A stretch of DNA of 64,000 nt, from positions 1 to 64,000 of the forward strand of contig JAQXTA010000008.1 in the NCBI GenBank assembly GCA_029219245.1. Reading direction: 5' to 3'. Source of the DNA: Lachnospiraceae bacterium (GTDB taxonomy: Bacteria > Bacillota > Clostridia > Lachnospirales > Lachnospiraceae). Position numbers and translations under genes: made by a program. This document shows positions 27,429-35,656 of the stretch, one piece after another (within the stretch, counting starts at the first letter, position 1; every line of letters begins with the position of its first letter). The notes beneath the pieces were generated by a model. The model worked only from the letters and a program-made list of their open reading frames with translations. It did no database searches and was not told where the DNA came from.

Positions 27429-27782
27429 CTACAACTCTTCCAAAATCTCTGCCGATAACTGTCGCACCTTCTGGCAGTACACCGACTTATCCTCTATTTC
27501 ATTTTTTTCATAGAGTTCTGATAATCTATCGATTTCCTGAATCTGCTTCTGGATTTTCATAAATCTGGCAACAAGCTTAAGTTTCTCCTCATACTCCAGA
27601 AGTATCTTGTCACACCGCTTCACAATATCGTGTACACCCTGTCTGCTGATTCCCTGTTCCGCGGCAATCTCCGCCAGAGAAAGATTCTCATACACAACAC
27701 CCTCGTACACATTCCTCTGATGCTCTGTCAGCAATTCTCCATAAAAATCATACAGTAAACCCTGTTCAACGATTTTCTCCAT
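27429..27782 (-). CDS. ylxM: YlxM-family putative DNA-binding protein (UPF0122)
   Basis: A 117-aa protein with a helix-turn-helix of the sigma-70 region-4 type (SLAEIAAEQGISRQGVHDIVKRCD). YlxM genes are almost always next to ffh; in streptococci the protein modulates the SRP. The C-terminal half is a charged helix. It is the first gene of the ffh operon. Confidence 0.94.
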   Translation of the reverse strand: MEKIVEQGLLYDFYGELLTEHQRNVYEGVVYENLSLAEIAAEQGISRQGVHDIVKRCDKILLEYEEKLKLVARFMKIQKQIQEIDRLSELYEKNEIEDKSVYCQKVRQLSAEILEEL

Positions 27783-27826
27783 GATTCTACTCCCATCAGA
27801 TTCCTTATAAGTATTCGACCTTTGCC

Positions 27827-27855
27827 ATTTTACTATATCGCACTTTAGCTGTCAA
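27827..27855 (-). promoter_or_regulatory. Candidate promoter of the ylxM-ffh-rpsP operon
   Basis: On the minus strand, a consensus TTGACA (27855-27850) and TAAAAT (27832-27827) are separated by 17 nt, with the -10 ending 45 nt before the ylxM ATG. Confidence 0.8.
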
Positions 27856-27865
27856 GTATTTCTTC

Positions 27866-27895
27866 TTGACAATATAATTTTTATTTTTTTATAAA
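27866..27895 (+). promoter_or_regulatory. Candidate promoter of the PocR-domain gene
   Basis: A consensus TTGACA (27866-27871) and TATAAA (27890-27895) are separated by 18 nt. A second TATAAT at 27923-27928 could serve a later start but lacks a good -35. Confidence 0.65.
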
Positions 27896-27973
27896 AGTAT
27901 ATATATTTTCTAAAAAAAATGATATAATAAACAAAATATATGCAAATTACTATGCTAGGTAGGAGGGCGAATA

Positions 27974-28747
27974 GTGAAATTAACAGATTTTATGGATTTA
28001 AGTATTTTGCAGCGAATTCAGGATGATTTTTCTTCTGCTACAGGACTTGCTGCAATTGCCGTAGATAATGAAGGCAATTATATTACAAAGGGAAGCAATT
28101 TTACTGATTTCTGTATGAAATATACACGCGGTTCTGCTGAAGGTGCCAGACGCTGTATAAAATGTGATACCGAATGTACCGGTACCTATGAGTGTCATGC
28201 AGGTCTTATGGATTTCTCCGTTGATATTGTATTGAACGGTGAGAAACTCGGTTCTGTCATCGGCGGACAGGTTCTTCCAAAAGAACCAGATGAAGAAAAA
28301 TTTGCCGCTATTGCTGAGGAATTAGGAATAGACCCTAAAACATACATAGCTGCTGTAAAAAAAGTACCTGTGCGCCCACAGAAATCCATTTATGCGGCAT
28401 CTGCCCTTTTGGAAGATGTGGTTAACCGAATTGTATTGCAGGAATATATGAATTCTACGCAGTACAAAAAATTAAGCGTTTGGGAAAATGAGATTACAAA
28501 TGCTACTGAGACAATCGGTGAAATTAAAAAATGTACCAAAGAACTGGAGTCTATTGCCTCTAAGCAGACAATTATGGCTCTTAATGCTTCCATCGAAACA
28601 GCCAGAGTAGGCGCTGCCGGAGCAGGATTTGGCATTATTGCCAAACAGATGGGCGAATTTTCCAGGAAATCTTCCGAAATCTACAAGCAGATTACCGATT
28701 CTGCAAATAAGATTTCCATTTCTATTGAGAAAATGAATAACGCATAA
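27974..28747 (+). CDS. Soluble PocR-domain mini-chemoreceptor-like protein
   Basis: A 257-aa protein starting at a GTG after AGGAGGG. Residues 1-160 form a PocR ligand-binding domain, a PAS-related fold that in other proteins senses small hydrocarbon derivatives. It has a Cys-rich stretch (CIKCDTECTGTYECHAG) and the GSVIGGQVLP motif. After a helical linker comes a very short methyl-accepting-type signalling tip (QTIMALNASIETARVGAAGAGFGIIAKQMGEF) with only about 45 residues beyond it. There is no membrane helix or signal peptide, so it is cytosolic. It is monocistronic, with its own terminator. No che gene is nearby, so its partner is unknown. Confidence 0.82.
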   Translation: MKLTDFMDLSILQRIQDDFSSATGLAAIAVDNEGNYITKGSNFTDFCMKYTRGSAEGARRCIKCDTECTGTYECHAGLMDFSVDIVLNGEKLGSVIGGQVLPKEPDEEKFAAIAEELGIDPKTYIAAVKKVPVRPQKSIYAASALLEDVVNRIVLQEYMNSTQYKKLSVWENEITNATETIGEIKKCTKELESIASKQTIMALNASIETARVGAAGAGFGIIAKQMGEFSRKSSEIYKQITDSANKISISIEKMNNA

Positions 28748-28761
28748 TAACCATATGTATT

Positions 28762-28818
28762 AAAGGAGTGCCACAAAGCCGCCAGATTTTGGCTACTTTG
28801 CAGCACTCCTTTTTTTAA
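28762..28818 (+). terminator. Terminator downstream of the PocR-domain gene
   Basis: AAAGGAGTGC pairs with GCACTCCTTT, with further pairing inside (CAAAG/CTTTG), followed by a T-run. The A-rich left flank could also help end minus-strand transcription, but the nucleoside transporter operon ends 25-80 nt to the right of it. Confidence 0.85.
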
Positions 28819-28842
28819 TGTCATAGGAATTTTTTATCAATA

Positions 28843-29802
28843 CTATCTTGCACCTTTATCGTAAATCTCTCCCAATGCCTTCGGTGCATGATTTTTCTTA
28901 CTGAAGAAAATCAACATAAGCAACGTTAATGCATAGGGAAGTATCATAACCAGATCCTGATAGCTGCTCGGCATACCAAGTACCTTGACTAATTCATAAC
29001 CTGCAGAACGTGCCAATCCAAACAATAAACAGGCACCAAGCGTAGGCATAATTTTCCAGTTACCAAAAATAAGTGCCGCAATGGCAAGATAGCCATAACC
29101 GGAATAAATATTGGAGGAAAAATTGGCAGAAATCGAATAGGCAAAGCAGATGCCACCCAGTCCGGAAAATGCTCCGGATGCCATAACCGCAATCAGTCTC
29201 ACTCTTCCAACTTTAATACCAGCCGCATCAACCGCATGCGGATTATCGCCACAAGCTCTAAGATGCAGTCCAAAACGTGTTTTATACAAAACAAACCATG
29301 CGGCAAAAGCAATGACAACGATAACAAGCTCAAAGGGATACAGGTTCGTAAAGATTGCTCCCAACACCGGAATATCCGACAAAACCGGTATGGTTATTCT
29401 TTGCGATACCCCCAGAATAATTTTATTGGAAGCAGCTCCAAATATACTGGCATTGATCTGTTTTACTAAAAATTCTGTCAAAGCCATTGCAAGAATATTG
29501 ATTACCACACCACTGATAACCTGATTTGCCTTAAAACGAATACATAACAGTGCATGGATAAGGGAAAACAACATACCACCCAAAAAGGCAAACACCATAG
29601 CCAGATAAAACGGAATCGGTGAATTACCCGCAAAATTTCCCGCAATGCAATAAGCAAATAATGCGCCACAGAATGCGCCAAAGCCTTGCAATCCTTCAAT
29701 CGCAAGATTCGTAATTCCGCTTCTTTCACAATAAATCCCTCCGATTGCCATAATAAAAAGTGGCAGCGCGAAGGATAATCCATCAATAATAATCGTACTC
29801 AT
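28843..29802 (-). CDS. Nucleoside ABC transporter permease (NupQ/YufQ type)
   Basis: I use the ATG at 29802 (319 aa), which follows GGAGGAACA and overlaps the stop of the previous permease by one base (TAATG). About eight to nine membrane helices are visible, with family motifs CERSGITNLAIEGLQ and RFGLHLRACGDNPHAVDAAGI. Together with the permease at 29802-30920 it forms the membrane channel of a BMP-type guanosine or purine nucleoside importer. Substrate inferred from the family only. Confidence 0.92.
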   Translation of the reverse strand: MSTIIIDGLSFALPLFIMAIGGIYCERSGITNLAIEGLQGFGAFCGALFAYCIAGNFAGNSPIPFYLAMVFAFLGGMLFSLIHALLCIRFKANQVISGVVINILAMALTEFLVKQINASIFGAASNKIILGVSQRITIPVLSDIPVLGAIFTNLYPFELVIVVIAFAAWFVLYKTRFGLHLRACGDNPHAVDAAGIKVGRVRLIAVMASGAFSGLGGICFAYSISANFSSNIYSGYGYLAIAALIFGNWKIMPTLGACLLFGLARSAGYELVKVLGMPSSYQDLVMILPYALTLLMLIFFSKKNHAPKALGEIYDKGAR

Positions 29803-30920
29803 TACTGTTCCTCCTTCCATCTGTCAGCTTTATATTTCACATAGCTTCCACAGGCACTGAATAACAAAATCACGCCGGTAATCGCCGAAGCGATTTCTGC
29901 CTGTACACCGGACGCGGAACTCATATAAGTACTTCCTTTGGAGATAACCGTAATCAGAAAAGAAGAAAATAAAATTCCTACCGGAGAACAGTTTCCTAAA
30001 AGTGCTACAGCAATCGCATCAAATCCTGTATTACTTAATACTCTGGGCTGAATGGATGCATAATATCCCAAATAATAGGTTACACCTGCTAATCCTGCAA
30101 AACCGCCGGAAAGCATCATGGCAACCACTCTTGTCCTTCCTACCCTGATTCCGGCATACTCTGCAGCTTTTATACTGCTTCCGACTGCTTTAATTTCAAA
30201 TCCAAGGGTTGTCTTATTAAGCAAAACTGCAGTCACTGCAATACCAAGCAGCGCAATCAGTATTCCTAACGGAATATTCATCTTATAGTTTCCAATTACT
30301 ACATCTACTAATGTCAACCTGCTGGCATCTCCAACGCTTTTAGATTGCCTGGAAACCGGATCTACAAAAAAGGTATTAATAAAGAAACTTACGATATACT
30401 GAATAATATAGTTAAACATAATCGTAGACACGACTTCATTAATATTAAACTTATGCTTCAAATACCCAACAAGGGCTCCTGCCAAAGCTCCAACCACAAA
30501 TCCAATCACAACTACCATAGGCTTTGCAAGGACAGCCGTCAGATCAGAATAGCCAACCAGAATGGATGCTGTAAATCCTGCAGCAAGCATCTGTCCTGAC
30601 ACCCCAATATTGAAAAGTCCTGCTTTCATAGCAATTAACACCGATAAAGAAGCAAAAAGCATCGGTGTAAGTGCATCCAGGAAACTGGTAAAATCCGTAA
30701 TCATGCCTTTGTAACCTGCATAAGATGCTTTTGGTGCCAGACCTGACCCTTGCAATAAATTATAATATGCATAAAAAGGATTTTTTCCTAATAGTGCAAT
30801 CACTACCACACCTGCAATCAGACTTAACAGGATTGAGAATATAGGAATCATGTATTTTTGTCTTTTTTCATGACCTAATGTTTGTAAAACCACCTCTTTA
30901 AAGATACTTTTATTCTTCAC
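29802..30920 (-). CDS. Nucleoside ABC transporter permease (NupP/YufP type)
   Basis: A 372-aa membrane protein with about nine to ten helices and an N-terminal cytosolic stretch. Motifs are MKAGLFNIGVSGQMLAAGF and AAEYAGIRVGRTRVVAMMLSGG, the counterpart of the partner permease motif. Translation starts at a GTG that overlaps the end of the ATPase gene by 11 nt. It is the third gene of the four-gene BMP operon. Confidence 0.92.
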   Translation of the reverse strand: MKNKSIFKEVVLQTLGHEKRQKYMIPIFSILLSLIAGVVVIALLGKNPFYAYYNLLQGSGLAPKASYAGYKGMITDFTSFLDALTPMLFASLSVLIAMKAGLFNIGVSGQMLAAGFTASILVGYSDLTAVLAKPMVVVIGFVVGALAGALVGYLKHKFNINEVVSTIMFNYIIQYIVSFFINTFFVDPVSRQSKSVGDASRLTLVDVVIGNYKMNIPLGILIALLGIAVTAVLLNKTTLGFEIKAVGSSIKAAEYAGIRVGRTRVVAMMLSGGFAGLAGVTYYLGYYASIQPRVLSNTGFDAIAVALLGNCSPVGILFSSFLITVISKGSTYMSSASGVQAEIASAITGVILLFSACGSYVKYKADRWKEEQ

Positions 30921-32448
30921 GACATCCTACCCCCATCATAAATTCTCCCACCTGACCGGGAGTCAGTGTTCTGGCATCGGCTATTTTCTGGATTTCCCCG
31001 TTATAAATAACACCGATTGTATCAGCAAGGTTCATAACCTCATCAAGCTCCAGTGATATTAACAGAATCGCTTTTCCCCTGTCACGTTCGCCAATAATCT
31101 GTTTATGAATATTTTCAATGGCACCGATATCCAGTCCTCTTGTGGGCTGAACAAAGATAATCAGGGAAGAATCCAATTCTATTTCTCTGGCAATGATAGA
31201 CTTCTGCTGATTTCCTCCACTCATAGAACGAACAATCGTAGCATTTCCCTGTCCGCTTCGAATATCGTATTTTTCAATCAGACGTTCTCCGTATTCTGCA
31301 AACTTTTCTTCTCTGATCATGCCTTTGGAGGAAAATGGTTCCTCAAAATAGTTCTTCAATACCAGATTATCAGAAAGTGAAAAATCCATAACAAGTCCTA
31401 CATTTTGTCTGTCCTCCGGAATATAAGCAAGACCTTCCAGATTTCTTTTACGGATAGCATCGTTTGTAATATCAACACCATTCAATGTAATATACCCACT
31501 GCTTACCTTCATAAGCCCGGCAATTGCATCCGCAATCTCTATCTGCCCATTTCCCGATACACCGGCAAGCACAAAAATCTCACCCTTATGAATAGAAAAA
31601 CTTACATCCTTTACCACTTCATATTTATCCTGATTTTTTACGGTAAGATGTTCTACTTTCAGAACTTCTTCGCCAAATTTCGGCTCTGTTTTTTCTACTG
31701 TAAAGTTAACCTCTCTCCCTACCATAAGGTTCGCCATTTTTTTCGTATTCGTGGTGGCTACATCCAGTACATCTATCAGCTTTCCTCTGCACAAAATGGC
31801 ACAACGGTCTGCAATCTTCTTAATTTCCTCCAGCTTATGCGTAATCAGAATAATCGTCTTACCATCATCCCGAAGTCCTTTGATAATGTCCAGTAAAAAA
31901 TCTATCTCCTGCGGTGTCAGTACTGCGGTCGGTTCATCAAAAATCAAAATTTCCGCTTCCCGATACAGCATCTTCAGAATTTCAACCCTCTGCTGCATGG
32001 AGACATTTACATCTTCAATCACTTTCGTTGGGTCAACTTCCAAACCAAACTTTTGAGATAATTCCAAGATTTCCTTATTCGCCTTCTTTAAATCAACCGC
32101 CTTCAGAAATCCAAATGTTTTCTTTACCGGTTCCATGCCCAAAATAATATTTTCGGCAATCGTATAATTACTGACCAGCTTAAAATGCTGATGCACCATG
32201 CCGATATTTAACTTCGTAGCATGATTGGGAGATTGAATTTTAACCTTCTCGCCCCGGATAATAATCTCACCCTCATCAGGCTCATACATGCCAAAAAGCA
32301 TACTCATGAGTGTAGATTTTCCCGCTCCGTTTTCTCCTAGCAGCGCATATATCTCCCCTTTTTTTATCCGGATGGAAATATCATCATTTGCCACAATACC
32401 TGGAAAACGCTTTGTGATATGATTCATTTCAATAATGTAATCAGACAT
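30910..32448 (-). CDS. Nucleoside ABC transporter ATP-binding protein (NupO/YufO type)
   Basis: A 512-aa protein with two fused ABC cassettes. The first is complete: Walker A GENGAGKST, a VSMQQ-type degenerate signature, and Walker B ILIFDEPTAVL. The second has a degenerate Walker A (AGVSGNGQIE) but a good signature (MSGGNQQK) and FVQPTRGLD, the pattern normal for this sugar/nucleoside subfamily. AGGAGG precedes the ATG. The gene lies 186 nt after the lipoprotein gene, with a terminator between them. Confidence 0.94.
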   Translation of the reverse strand: MSDYIIEMNHITKRFPGIVANDDISIRIKKGEIYALLGENGAGKSTLMSMLFGMYEPDEGEIIIRGEKVKIQSPNHATKLNIGMVHQHFKLVSNYTIAENIILGMEPVKKTFGFLKAVDLKKANKEILELSQKFGLEVDPTKVIEDVNVSMQQRVEILKMLYREAEILIFDEPTAVLTPQEIDFLLDIIKGLRDDGKTIILITHKLEEIKKIADRCAILCRGKLIDVLDVATTNTKKMANLMVGREVNFTVEKTEPKFGEEVLKVEHLTVKNQDKYEVVKDVSFSIHKGEIFVLAGVSGNGQIEIADAIAGLMKVSSGYITLNGVDITNDAIRKRNLEGLAYIPEDRQNVGLVMDFSLSDNLVLKNYFEEPFSSKGMIREEKFAEYGERLIEKYDIRSGQGNATIVRSMSGGNQQKSIIAREIELDSSLIIFVQPTRGLDIGAIENIHKQIIGERDRGKAILLISLELDEVMNLADTIGVIYNGEIQKIADARTLTPGQVGEFMMGVGCREE

Positions 32449-32533
32449 GTAAATCCTCCTGCATACTGTATATCCTGCCAGTTTCGTTATATTAATACTT
32501 TATTATTATAACGAAAAAGAGCAAAAAGAAAAA

Positions 32534-32571
32534 GGCTGTAAAGAAATTTTTTGTATCTTTTCTTTACAGCC
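32534..32571 (-). terminator. Intra-operon terminator between the BMP lipoprotein and ATPase genes
   Basis: A 13-bp perfect stem (GGCTGTAAAGAAA / TTTCTTTACAGCC) with a 12-nt loop is followed, on the minus strand, by a T-rich tract. It probably lets the binding protein be made in excess over the transporter. Confidence 0.85.
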
Positions 32572-32634
32572 TCGTAACTTTTGTAATTTCTTATAAATTC
32601 ATTATTTCTTTACATGCATTCTCAGAACATAATT

Positions 32635-33867
32635 CTACCATGTAAAGTCTTCCGGTGTAATTCCGTTAAAGTTAGCCGCCGGTACAATTACCCCGGATTT
32701 AACCAATTCATATGCTGCATCAATTTTCTCAATGGATTCAGCGCTCAACTGGCATCTTCCTTCTTCACTTACATAACCGGTAGAATCAGTATCTGCCTGA
32801 AGGGTTACATTACCACCTTTGAAAGAACCATCAGCAATAGAATTCAAAGCTCTCTCTACATTAAGATGCATAACCTTCAAAGCAGAGGTAAGAACGACAT
32901 TGCTGTCTCCATTTGCACCATCGTCATACTGGTCAACATCACAACCGATGAATTTAACACCTTCTGCTTCTTTTACAGCTGTCAGCGTACCATTTCCGGA
33001 TGCACCTGCTGCAACAAATATAACATCAACACCTTCTGCAATAAGTGCATTACCTACAACCTTACCGGTTGCTTCATCTGCAAAAGAACCAACGTAGTTA
33101 CCGCCTACATCTGCACCGGTAACATCTGTTCCTGCATAAGAAGGAAGTTCAACAATTTCTACCTCTTTACCTTCTGTTTCGTTCACATATTTCACACCAC
33201 ATTCAAAACCATACTGGTAGTTGACATTGGAAGGATATGCAATACCATTTACAACAGCAACTTTGTTTGTTGTTGTTTCAAGTGCAGCTGCCATACCTGC
33301 AAAGAAACCGGACTCCTGCTCTGCGAAGCACATAGCATATATGTTGTCCACTTCTATGGTGTTGCCTTCTGCATCGGATGGGAAAGAATCCACAAGTACG
33401 AATTTAACATCCGGGTTTTCCTGTGCAATGGTTGCAATACCTGCAAACTGAAATCCACAGCAAACAATGACATCATAGTCTGCTACAATATCAGCAACTG
33501 CCTGAACAGCGGCTGCTGTATCGCCGGTTGTTTCCTGTACCGGTGTTACGGTAGAGTCAGGATTTGCTTCGATGAAGCTCAAAATACCATTGTAGTTATC
33601 TTCATTAAAAGATCCGTCATCTACACCGGATGGACTGCTGACAATCGCAATCTTTAATGCTGCTCCTGCAGCATCTTCTGTTGTTTCTTCTGTTGTTTCT
33701 TCTGTTGCTGTATCTTCCTCTGTTGCTGTTTCCTCTGCTGCTGCATCGGTTGTTTCCTCTGCCTGCTCTGTTTCTGTATTCTCAGCAGTTTCTGCGCTGT
33801 TACCACAGCCTGCCAGAGAAAATACCATAGCAGATGCAAGAACAAGTGCTAAAAGTTTCTTTTTCAT
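32635..33867 (-). CDS. BMP-family nucleoside-binding lipoprotein
   Basis: A 410-aa extracytoplasmic substrate-binding protein. A signal peptide with lipobox SLAGC (Cys21) is followed by a ~45-residue linker made almost only of Glu, Thr, Ala and Asp (about 22-70). The BMP/periplasmic-binding fold follows (IAIVSSPSGVDDGSFNEDNYNG, VICCGFQFA, GCDVDQYDDG, PEDFTW at the end). It delivers nucleosides to the ABC importer encoded downstream. AGGAGGAG precedes the ATG. No purine riboswitch is visible in the leader. Confidence 0.93.
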   Translation of the reverse strand: MKKKLLALVLASAMVFSLAGCGNSAETAENTETEQAEETTDAAAEETATEEDTATEETTEETTEDAAGAALKIAIVSSPSGVDDGSFNEDNYNGILSFIEANPDSTVTPVQETTGDTAAAVQAVADIVADYDVIVCCGFQFAGIATIAQENPDVKFVLVDSFPSDAEGNTIEVDNIYAMCFAEQESGFFAGMAAALETTTNKVAVVNGIAYPSNVNYQYGFECGVKYVNETEGKEVEIVELPSYAGTDVTGADVGGNYVGSFADEATGKVVGNALIAEGVDVIFVAAGASGNGTLTAVKEAEGVKFIGCDVDQYDDGANGDSNVVLTSALKVMHLNVERALNSIADGSFKGGNVTLQADTDSTGYVSEEGRCQLSAESIEKIDAAYELVKSGVIVPAANFNGITPEDFTW

Positions 33868-33912
33868 AATCTTCTCCTCCTGATTATTGAATTGTTCTTC
33901 TGTTGCACTGAT

Positions 33913-33941
33913 ATATTAGCATTGTGCATCAAAAATTTCAA
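33913..33941 (-). promoter_or_regulatory. Candidate promoter of the nucleoside transporter operon
   Basis: TTGAAA (33941-33936) and TAATAT (33918-33913) are 17 nt apart, with TGC in the extended -10 position. The -10 ends 45 nt before the lipoprotein ATG. Confidence 0.55.
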
Positions 33942-33982
33942 GTTAAATCTATTTACCAAAATTTTTTAAAATTTACCGGAGA

Positions 33983-34648
33983 TTAAAGAATCTCCAGATA
34001 TCCTATTACTTTCGTTAAATCGAATGTTTTCAAAATCCCCAGATTCGGATCATAATAATTACCATCAAACCCTACCAGATAATGACTGTATCTTCCCATC
34101 TTTTCCATAATAATACAGCAATGTGGCAGTTTTACCTCCTTACCTAGCGTATACACAATCTTATCCGCATGACGAATACCAAGGTATTCCAAAGTACCAA
34201 TCATCTTGCCCATATTTGCCTGCCACTCACGACATTTCATAATGTCACTTGCTTCATCCAGCGTTGTTCCGGCAAGCATTGCAATACATGCCTGTCCGCA
34301 AAGTCCATCCCATGGCTGTGTAACCAAATCGATACTGTCTATCTTACGAATGGGATTTTCTATTGTGTATGGGCTGTCATTGCTTACCACAGCCGCATTT
34401 CCTACGATTTCAATGGATATCAGATATTTTTTACCAAGCTCTACCCGGGACAGCGTACTATCATCAACCGGAATATCATAATATCCTTGACCTTTTGGTA
34501 ACAGATTACAAGTAAAACATACATCATCAAAGCATACTCTTACCGGTGCATCACCGATTTTCTCACATACTTCCCATACATTAAATGGAACTGCAATGGA
34601 ATTTTCATTTTCTCTAAATTCTACGGTTCCCTCAAATTCGTATTTCAC
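33983..34648 (-). CDS. DUF1905 domain fused to a C39-like (papain-fold) peptidase domain
   Basis: I choose the GTG at 34648 (221 aa), 7 nt after GGGAGG; an ATG 6 nt earlier lies only one nt from that site. Residues 1-90 look like the DUF1905 β-barrel (YEFEGTVEF, AVPFNVWEV, LPKGQGYYDIPVD, LGKKYLISIE). Residues 105-221 look like a C39-type cysteine peptidase: QPWDGLCGQACIAML with the oxyanion Gln and Cys nucleophile, His in SHYLVGFDG, Asp in NYYDPNLG. There is no signal peptide or membrane helix. Domain assignments rest on motif reading. Function unknown; it could be a protease, or a non-catalytic or toxin-like protein. It has its own promoter. Confidence 0.7.
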   Translation of the reverse strand: MKYEFEGTVEFRENENSIAVPFNVWEVCEKIGDAPVRVCFDDVCFTCNLLPKGQGYYDIPVDDSTLSRVELGKKYLISIEIVGNAAVVSNDSPYTIENPIRKIDSIDLVTQPWDGLCGQACIAMLAGTTLDEASDIMKCREWQANMGKMIGTLEYLGIRHADKIVYTLGKEVKLPHCCIIMEKMGRYSHYLVGFDGNYYDPNLGILKTFDLTKVIGYLEIL

Positions 34649-34711
34649 ACACATACCTCCCAAACTTTTTTTGCCTTCTCATTTCTATGTATTAAAAATA
34701 CAGACAGGTGT

Positions 34712-34740
34712 ATTTTAACATGATACTGCTTTCCCGACAA
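34712..34740 (-). promoter_or_regulatory. Candidate promoter of the DUF1905-C39-like gene
   Basis: TTGTCG (34740-34735) and TAAAAT (34717-34712) are 17 nt apart, and TGT in front of the -10 gives an extended -10 element. The leader to the GTG start is about 60 nt. Confidence 0.6.
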
Positions 34741-34778
34741 CCATTGTATCTCATTTAAAACATAGAATCTTGGTTTGT

Positions 34779-35633
34779 TCAGCCTTTTACCATGGATGGC
34801 GCTATCCCGATAATGTCCTTAAACCTTCTGGCAAAAGTAGAGTAATCGGAAAAGCCACATTCATAACACACTTTAGATGCCTGTTCACCCGTCATGATTC
34901 TCCTTTTTGCTTCCAGAATCCTCTTTTCATTGATGTACTGGTGAATGGAATAACCTGTTGCCTCTTTAAACTGCCGCATAAGATAATAACGACTGATATA
35001 AAACTTTTCTGCAAGCAGATCAATACTTATTTCTTCCGTTAGGTGTTCCTGTATATAAGAAATTACATCTACTATTTTCTCATGATAAGAAGCTGTTGTG
35101 ATAAATGCCTTCGGCTGTGCCATACATGCCCGGTTAAACAAAACCATAAATTCTAAGAATGCCGCTTCCAGCATTTTATCACTTAAAAACTCCTGCTCCT
35201 GCTCTGTTTCCCTCTCCATCCGCATCAGACAGGACAACAACTTTTCATAACTGCCCGGTGCAAAGTGAACTACGCTGTTACGGTTCTGCCTTGCAATTTC
35301 AAAGCATTTCTTCATACACTCCATCCGGTTGTTTTCCTGCTCCATAAATTCTTCCGACAAATAAATAATATACCTGTCATAAGGCATATCTGTGGCTATC
35401 TCCGGTTTATGAATTGCATTATAATCCACCAGCACAAAGTCATGTGGTTTCAGCTTGTAGCTTTTTCCTTCGATTTTATATTGAACATTACCATCCACAA
35501 AATAAATGATTTTGTAAAAATCATGGTAATGAAAATCGAATTCCTTTTGCACGCAGTCTTTGATATGGAAAAGTTTAAAGGATTCCGTCAAAAATCCTGT
35601 CTTTTCATATTGTTCCAGGCTTTTTTCTTCCAT
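34779..35633 (-). CDS. AraC-family transcriptional regulator
   Basis: The ATG at 35633 follows GGAGGAAAA, giving 284 aa. The N-terminal half is a cupin-like sensing domain (DFHYHDFYKIIYFVDGNVQYKIEG, then LKPHDFVLVDYNAIHKP). The C-terminal ~100 residues carry the two AraC helix-turn-helix motifs (IDLLAEKFYISRYYLMRQF and ASKVCYECGFSDYSTFARRF). It lies 23 nt after the GH25 lysozyme gene, so it is probably co-transcribed with yitT and the lysozyme. Ligand and targets unknown. Confidence 0.92.
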   Translation of the reverse strand: MEEKSLEQYEKTGFLTESFKLFHIKDCVQKEFDFHYHDFYKIIYFVDGNVQYKIEGKSYKLKPHDFVLVDYNAIHKPEIATDMPYDRYIIYLSEEFMEQENNRMECMKKCFEIARQNRNSVVHFAPGSYEKLLSCLMRMERETEQEQEFLSDKMLEAAFLEFMVLFNRACMAQPKAFITTASYHEKIVDVISYIQEHLTEEISIDLLAEKFYISRYYLMRQFKEATGYSIHQYINEKRILEAKRRIMTGEQASKVCYECGFSDYSTFARRFKDIIGIAPSMVKG

Positions 35634-35656
35634 TTTTCCTCCATGGCCGGCCATAC

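Noticed and set aside
32614..33657. A 347-codon open frame on the plus strand
   Set aside because: It lies antisense to the BMP lipoprotein gene, its translation is an abnormal Cys/Ile/Tyr-rich sequence, and there is no ribosome-binding site. The minus-strand gene has a clear family match.
33650..33800. Low-complexity repeat in the BMP lipoprotein gene
   Set aside because: It encodes the Glu/Thr/Ala linker after the lipobox, a common feature of clostridial lipoproteins, not a mobile or regulatory repeat.
33868..33990. Possible purine riboswitch upstream of the nucleoside importer operon
   Set aside because: The conserved purine-aptamer core and loop sequences are absent; only an ordinary promoter and leader are visible.
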